Source: Pseudomonas sp. PDM04 (GTDB lineage Bacteria; Pseudomonadota; Gammaproteobacteria; Pseudomonadales; Pseudomonadaceae). From it: 64,000 nucleotides of DNA. The notes beneath the pieces were generated by a model. It was given only the letters and a program-made list of their open reading frames with translations. It made no database searches and had not been told where the DNA came from. The stretch is from the NCBI RefSeq assembly GCF_014851765.1, contig NZ_JACVAI010000002.1, forward strand, positions 682,001 through 746,000, given 5' to 3'. A program made the translations under genes and the position numbers. Of the stretch, positions 58,628 to 64,000 are shown in pieces (position 1 is the first letter of the stretch; each line of letters begins with the position of its first letter).

Positions 58628-59097
58628 AGCACCGAAAACTGACTGATTAGTCGTATTAGACCAAAGATGTAGTGCTTAAAAAAAAGCACTACAAAACGTT
58701 TGACGGGCCCAAAAAGCGAAGGCATGATGGCCTCGCTCCCGCTAATCAGGGGCCCTGGCAAGGGCCTTCGAGGCGCAGTTCGCACCTACCCCGCGAACCG
58801 CTTCGTGTCTGTACCGCCCACAAGGTGTGTTTGACGAGGTTGTCGACTGGAACGAAGTTGTCCCGAGGGACGGAAGCGTATTTAGGTAACCCGGCACCAC
58901 ACTGAAAGCTCGCCTGAAGGCCCACGACGCCCCAATGCGCCCGCCAGTTCGCCCTTACCTGCTCACTTCCCCTCGAGCCCATCGTTCATCCGTCTTCAAC
59001 CCCGCCGAACCCGACCTGACCCAGCTTCTGGTCAGCGAGCGCATGAATATTCCACCGCAGAACAACTTTTCATAAAGACGCGACGAGGTTTATCTCC
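58628..59097. other. 470-base non-coding region before aceA
   Basis: No firm gene is seen. It holds TGTAGTGCTT-AAAAAA-AAGCACTACA (58668-58693, a perfect 10-bp hairpin), GGCCCT-GGCA-AGGGCC (58751-58766) and, in the 3' third, an open frame of 46 codons (58935-59075) without a ribosome site. The aceA Shine-Dalgarno GAGG lies at 59085-59088. Isocitrate lyase is strongly regulated in Pseudomonas, so a long leader with structure is plausible. Confidence 0.6.
58668..58693. terminator. A-loop hairpin after the secretin-N-like gene
   Basis: TGTAGTGCTT and AAGCACTACA pair perfectly around six A. There is no T tract after it on the plus strand, so termination is uncertain; it may be a processing or stability hairpin. 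Confidence 0.4.
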
Positions 59098-60423
59098 ATG
59101 GCACTGACACGCGAACAGCAAATTGCAGCCCTTGAAAAAGACTGGGCTGAAAACCCGCGCTGGAAAGGCGTGACACGCACTTACTCCGCTGCTGACGTCG
59201 TCCGCCTGCGTGGCTCGGTTCAACCGGAGCACACCTTTGCAAAAATGGGCGCCGAGAAGCTGTGGAACCTGGTCACCCAGGGTGCCAAGCCAGCCTTCCG
59301 TCCCGAGAAAGATTTCGTCAACTGCATGGGCGCCCTGACCGGCGGCCAGGCCGTACAGCAAGTCAAGGCCGGCATCCAGGCGATCTACCTGTCCGGCTGG
59401 CAGGTTGCTGCGGACAACAACTCCGCCGAATCGATGTACCCGGACCAGTCGCTGTACCCGGTGGACTCGGTGCCAACCGTGGTCAAGCGCATCAACAACT
59501 CGTTCCGTCGTGCCGACCAGATTCAATGGAAAGCCGGCAAGAACCCAGGCGACGAAGGCTACATCGACTACTTCGCACCGATCGTGGCTGACGCTGAAGC
59601 CGGTTTCGGCGGCGTACTGAACGCCTACGAACTGATGAAGAGCATGATCGAGGCAGGCGCCGCCGGCGTTCACTTCGAAGATCAACTGGCTTCCGTGAAA
59701 AAATGCGGCCACATGGGCGGCAAGGTACTGGTTCCAACCCAGGAAGCCGTACAGAAGCTGACCGCTGCCCGCCTGGCCGCTGACGTTGCCGGCACGCCAA
59801 CCATCATCCTGGCGCGTACCGATGCCAACGCGGCTGACCTGCTGACTTCCGACTGCGACCCGTACGACCAGCCGTTCGTCACCGGCGAACGCACCCAGGA
59901 AGGCTTCTACAAAGTACGTGCCGGCCTCGACCAGGCCATCGCTCGCGGCCTGGCCTACGCGCCTTACGCCGACCTGATCTGGTGCGAAACCGCCAAGCCG
60001 GACCTGGAAGAAGCCCGTCGCTTCGCCGAAGCGATCAAGAAGGAATACCCGGACCAACTGCTGTCGTACAACTGCTCGCCTTCCTTCAACTGGAAGAAAA
60101 ACCTGGACGACGCGACCATCGCCAAGTTCCAGCGCGAACTGTCCGCCATGGGCTACAAGCACCAGTTCATCACCCTGGCCGGCATCCACAACATGTGGCA
60201 CAGCATGTTCAACCTGGCGCACGACTACGCCCGCAACGACATGACCGCCTACGTGAAGCTGCAGGAGCAGGAGTTCGCCGACGCTGCCAAAGGCTACACC
60301 TTCGTGGCTCACCAGCAGGAAGTGGGCACCGGGTACTTCGACGACATGACCACCGTGATCCAGGGTGGCTCGTCTTCGGTGACCGCGCTGACCGGCTCGA
60401 CTGAAGAAGAACAGTTCCACTGA
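59098..60423 (+). CDS. aceA: Isocitrate lyase
   Basis: This 441-residue enzyme is the E. coli-type isocitrate lyase; the active-site C203 is in [10 protein letters not shown]. It splits isocitrate to glyoxylate and succinate, opening the glyoxylate shunt. Two isocitrate dehydrogenases (icd, idh) are encoded within 11 kb upstream. The ATG has GAGG nine bases upstream. A strong terminator follows. Confidence 0.97.
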   Translation: MALTREQQIAALEKDWAENPRWKGVTRTYSAADVVRLRGSVQPEHTFAKMGAEKLWNLVTQGAKPAFRPEKDFVNCMGALTGGQAVQQVKAGIQAIYLSGWQVAADNNSAESMYPDQSLYPVDSVPTVVKRINNSFRRADQIQWKAGKNPGDEGYIDYFAPIVADAEAGFGGVLNAYELMKSMIEAGAAGVHFEDQLASVKKCGHMGGKVLVPTQEAVQKLTAARLAADVAGTPTIILARTDANAADLLTSDCDPYDQPFVTGERTQEGFYKVRAGLDQAIARGLAYAPYADLIWCETAKPDLEEARRFAEAIKKEYPDQLLSYNCSPSFNWKKNLDDATIAKFQRELSAMGYKHQFITLAGIHNMWHSMFNLAHDYARNDMTAYVKLQEQEFADAAKGYTFVAHQQEVGTGYFDDMTTVIQGGSSSVTALTGSTEEEQFH

Positions 60424-60490
60424 TCGACTTCACCTGAACAAACGGCCGTTGCGCACCAAGCCACACCCTGACCGCAACGCCGTACCGCTG

Positions 60491-60521
60491 ACGCCCCGAC
60501 TGGTTCGGGGCGTTTTTTTTT
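60491..60521 (+). terminator. Intrinsic terminator after aceA
   Basis: ACGCCCCGA-CTGGT-TCGGGGCGT followed by eight T. It is the strongest terminator of the window. Confidence 0.95.
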
Positions 60522-60564
60522 GCTCGTAATCCGGAAAAAACACCACAACCGCCAGGACCGCACA

Positions 60565-60578
60565 TTGATCCGGATCAG
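60565..60578. promoter_or_regulatory. Candidate Anr/FNR-type box
   Basis: TTGATCCGGATCAG matches the Anr consensus TTGAT-N4-ATCAA with one mismatch (final G). It lies 394 bases before nuoA, far for direct activation, and could serve a still unseen promoter. Confidence 0.4.
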
Positions 60579-60681
60579 TGCCGCTGGCAAAAAAACAAGG
60601 TAAAACGTGCCCGCCTGCTACTTGCAGTAACGTGCATATAAGAAAGCCTCTGAAACCCAATCCCGATAAACAGTTTGAAAA

Positions 60682-60717
60682 TTGCCGCAAACAATATTGA
60701 TTATCATTTAGCGGCAA
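60682..60717. promoter_or_regulatory. TTGCCGC..GCGGCAA inverted repeat around a Fur-like sequence
   Basis: Perfect 7-base arms (60682-60688, 60711-60717) enclose an AT-rich 22-base loop containing ATTGATTATCATT, which matches the Fur core AATGATAATCATT at 11 of 13 positions. It could be a protein site or an RNA hairpin. Confidence 0.35.
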
Positions 60718-60815
60718 CTATGTTCGTTACATTCCGCACAAAACATAATTGATGAAAAGCTGGCTAATGCCCGCAACCACTGGGCTGCGGGGCTCTGGAG
60801 GTGCGCTATGTCCTT

Positions 60816-60844
60816 ATTCCTATAAATAATTTCGCTATAGGAAT
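60816..60844. promoter_or_regulatory. 9-bp inverted repeat before the nuo promoter
   Basis: ATTCCTATA (60816-60824) and TATAGGAAT (60836-60844) are perfect arms 11 bases apart. It abuts the candidate nuo -35 box, a typical spot for a regulator. Confidence 0.45.
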
Positions 60845-60873
60845 TTTACTTGCACGGTGTTTAGCCATAAAAT
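60845..60873 (+). promoter_or_regulatory. Candidate nuo operon promoter
   Basis: TTTACT and TAAAAT are 17 bases apart, matching the sigma-70 consensus at four and five positions. The start would be near 60880, leaving a leader of about 80 bases before nuoA. Confidence 0.5.
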
Positions 60874-60958
60874 CAGCAGGATTGATTGCTGCGACATATC
60901 GTCACTGCTTTGTTCTTTCAAGCTCAGAGACCTTTGCTCTCTGTTAAGGATTACCAGC

Positions 60959-61372
60959 ATGCCCGAAGCGACAGGACTCATGGCCCACAACTGGGGCTTT
61001 GCCATTTTCCTTCTAGGCGTCATCGGCCTCTGTGCCTTCATGCTGGGCGTTTCCAGCCTCCTCGGGTCAAAAGCCTGGGGCCGCAGCAAAAACGAACCGT
61101 TCGAGTCCGGCATGCTACCTACAGGTGGCGCCCGCTTGCGGCTCTCAGCCAAATTCTATCTGGTCGCGATGCTCTTCGTGATCTTCGATATCGAAGCCCT
61201 CTTTCTCTTTGCATGGTCTGTGTCCGTCCGCGAAAGCGGCTGGACCGGATTCGTCGAAGCTCTCGTTTTCATAGCAATTCTGTTGGCAGGTCTTGTCTAC
61301 CTGTTCCGAGTGGGCGCCCTTGACTGGGCTCCGGAAGCTCGTCGCAAGCGGCAGGCGAAGCTGAAACAATGA
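60959..61372 (+). CDS. nuoA: NADH-quinone oxidoreductase subunit A
   Basis: This 137-residue inner-membrane protein has three hydrophobic segments and the NuoA signatures [11 protein letters not shown] and [20 protein letters not shown]. It is part of the membrane arm of complex I and lines the quinone site. The start at 60959 (AAGGA upstream) matches homologues; 34 earlier in-frame codons are leader. It begins the nuo operon, 10 bases before nuoB. Confidence 0.96.
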   Translation: MPEATGLMAHNWGFAIFLLGVIGLCAFMLGVSSLLGSKAWGRSKNEPFESGMLPTGGARLRLSAKFYLVAMLFVIFDIEALFLFAWSVSVRESGWTGFVEALVFIAILLAGLVYLFRVGALDWAPEARRKRQAKLKQ

Positions 61373-61382
61373 GGCTTTGGCA

Positions 61383-62057
61383 ATGCAATACAATCTCACC
61401 AGGATCGACCCCGATGCTCCTAACGAGCAGTACCCGATCGGCCAACGGGAAACCGTTTCCGATCCGTTAGAGGATCAAGTCCACAAAAACATTTTCATGG
61501 GCAAGCTCGAAGACGTGCTTAACGGCACGATCAACTGGGGGCGCAAGAACTCCCTGTGGCCGTACAACTTCGGTCTTTCGTGCTGCTACGTGGAAATGAC
61601 CACCGCCTTCACGGCGCCCCACGACATTGCGCGCTTTGGCGCCGAAGTGATCCGGGCATCACCGCGCCAGGCAGATTTCATGGTTATCGCCGGCACCTGC
61701 TTCATCAAGATGGCGCCGATCATCCAGCGTCTGTACGAGCAGATGCTCGAACCGAAATGGGTGATCTCCATGGGTTCGTGCGCCAACTCGGGTGGCATGT
61801 ACGACATCTACTCCGTGGTCCAGGGGGTGGACAAGTTCCTGCCCGTGGATGTCTACGTGCCTGGCTGCCCGCCCCGCCCTGAAGCTTTTCTGCAAGGCTT
61901 GATGCTCTTGCAGGAGTCGATTGGCCAGGAGCGTCGCCCCCTTTCCTGGGTCGTTGGCGATCAAGGCGTGTATCGCGCCGAGATGCCATCGGAAAAGGAA
62001 AAGCGCCGCGAACAGCGTATTCAGGTCACCAACCTGCGCAGCCCCGACGAAGTCTGA
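61383..62057 (+). CDS. nuoB: NADH-quinone oxidoreductase subunit B
   Basis: This 224-residue subunit binds cluster N2 through C67, C68, C133 and C162 (SCCYVE, GSCANS, GCPPRP). N2 hands electrons to ubiquinone. The ATG at 61383 has GAGG eight bases upstream; the frame is open one codon or two before. It sits between nuoA and nuoCD. Confidence 0.97.
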   Translation: MQYNLTRIDPDAPNEQYPIGQRETVSDPLEDQVHKNIFMGKLEDVLNGTINWGRKNSLWPYNFGLSCCYVEMTTAFTAPHDIARFGAEVIRASPRQADFMVIAGTCFIKMAPIIQRLYEQMLEPKWVISMGSCANSGGMYDIYSVVQGVDKFLPVDVYVPGCPPRPEAFLQGLMLLQESIGQERRPLSWVVGDQGVYRAEMPSEKEKRREQRIQVTNLRSPDEV

Positions 62058-62123
62058 TCCAGTTCTGCTGTTTCAAAGAAACGAAAAACTGGCTTCATTC
62101 TTTACGTTGACCGAAAGCGATAA

Positions 62124-63914
<1,791 letters not shown>

Positions 63915-63916
63915 GC

Positions 63917-64000
63917 ATGAACAGCACGCTTATCCAGACAGACCGTTTCACCTTGAGTGAAACCGAGCGCTCGGCCATCGAGCACGAGCTGCATCACTAC
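63917..64000 (+). CDS. nuoE: NADH-quinone oxidoreductase subunit E, 3'-truncated by the window
   Basis: An ATG 2 bases after the nuoCD stop opens a frame of 28 codons that runs out of the window. The visible start MNSTLIQTDRFTLSETERSA resembles NuoE of Pseudomonas, the [2Fe-2S] N1a subunit. The call rests mostly on position in the operon. Confidence 0.9.
   Translation, partial: MNSTLIQTDRFTLSETERSAIEHELHHY

Larger units (their letters stand above)
60424..60958. other. 535-base non-coding region between aceA and nuoA
   Basis: No gene is supported. It holds the aceA terminator, a candidate Anr-like box (60565-60578), an AT-rich loop with a Fur-like ATTGATTATCATT (60696-60708) flanked by TTGCCGC/GCGGCAA (60682-60717), an ATTCCTATA/TATAGGAAT inverted repeat (60816-60844) and a candidate nuo promoter (60845-60873). 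The composition is more AT-rich than the genes around it. Confidence 0.65.

Noticed and set aside
58935..59075. A firm gene call for the 46-codon frame before aceA
   Set aside because: No ribosome binding site is visible, and the first third has non-typical codons. It is kept only as a possibility in the findings.

Overview
The window is a 64-kb piece of a Pseudomonas chromosome, most likely of the P. fluorescens group. The right half (33.8-64 kb) has the order cysG-serS-crcB-rarA-lolA-ftsK | trxB-aat-bpt-infA | clpA-clpS | cspD | icd | idh | Nudix-mnmA-hflD-purB-roxA-GNAT | aceA | nuoA-B-CD-E, which is the backbone order I know from P. aeruginosa and its relatives. GC-rich coding, GNN/GCC-biased codons and many dispersed short palindromic repeats of the GCGAGC..GCTCGC type fit the same assignment. 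No rRNA, tRNA, prophage, transposase or CRISPR array was seen.

Left half (0-33.8 kb), more variable. A truncated unknown gene and a YghU-type glutathione transferase are followed by two c-di-GMP genes: a GAF-GAF-GGDEF-EAL protein and a membrane GGDEF protein. Next come a VOC protein, a GFA-family protein and a Xre/RES toxin-antitoxin operon. An exported protein made almost wholly of eight identical-type 13-residue repeats follows. After an MHS-family transporter, a periplasmic chorismate mutase and a c-type cytochrome comes a four-gene catabolic operon (glutamine-synthetase-like, aldehyde dehydrogenase, iron alcohol dehydrogenase, APC permease) that looks like a gamma-glutamylation route for an amine or amino alcohol. 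The 17.8-30 kb stretch holds mostly single genes: lipoproteins, an amidase, a NIPSNAP protein, a VanX-type dipeptidase joined to a YkuD-like domain, GNATs, a fatty-acid hydroxylase-like protein, an isochorismatase-family hydrolase, gamma-glutamyltransferase, Ogt, NudK, a hemerythrin and a YoaK protein. It ends with tusDCBE-ybiB (tRNA 2-thiouridine sulfur relay) and a glutathionyl-hydroquinone reductase.

Right half, conserved core. ftsK to cysG run on the minus strand as one tight series (chromosome segregation, lipoprotein carrier, replication maintenance, fluoride export, seryl-tRNA synthetase, siroheme). Divergent to it, trxB-aat-bpt-infA and the convergent clpA-clpS bring both N-degron-writing transferases and the ClpAS reader together. 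icd and the monomeric idh are divergent, and aceA lies 7 kb further on, so three enzymes competing for isocitrate are close together. mnmA supplies the tRNA thiolation step fed by the tus genes. The window ends inside nuoE of the complex I operon, whose upstream region carries candidate Anr-like and Fur-like sites.

The observations most worth checking are the 13-residue repeat protein with a possible SD-sequestering leader, the dipeptidase/YkuD fusion, the gamma-glutamylation operon, and the inverted-repeat-rich non-coding regions before trxB/ftsK and nuoA. None of them proves a new system; they are candidates.
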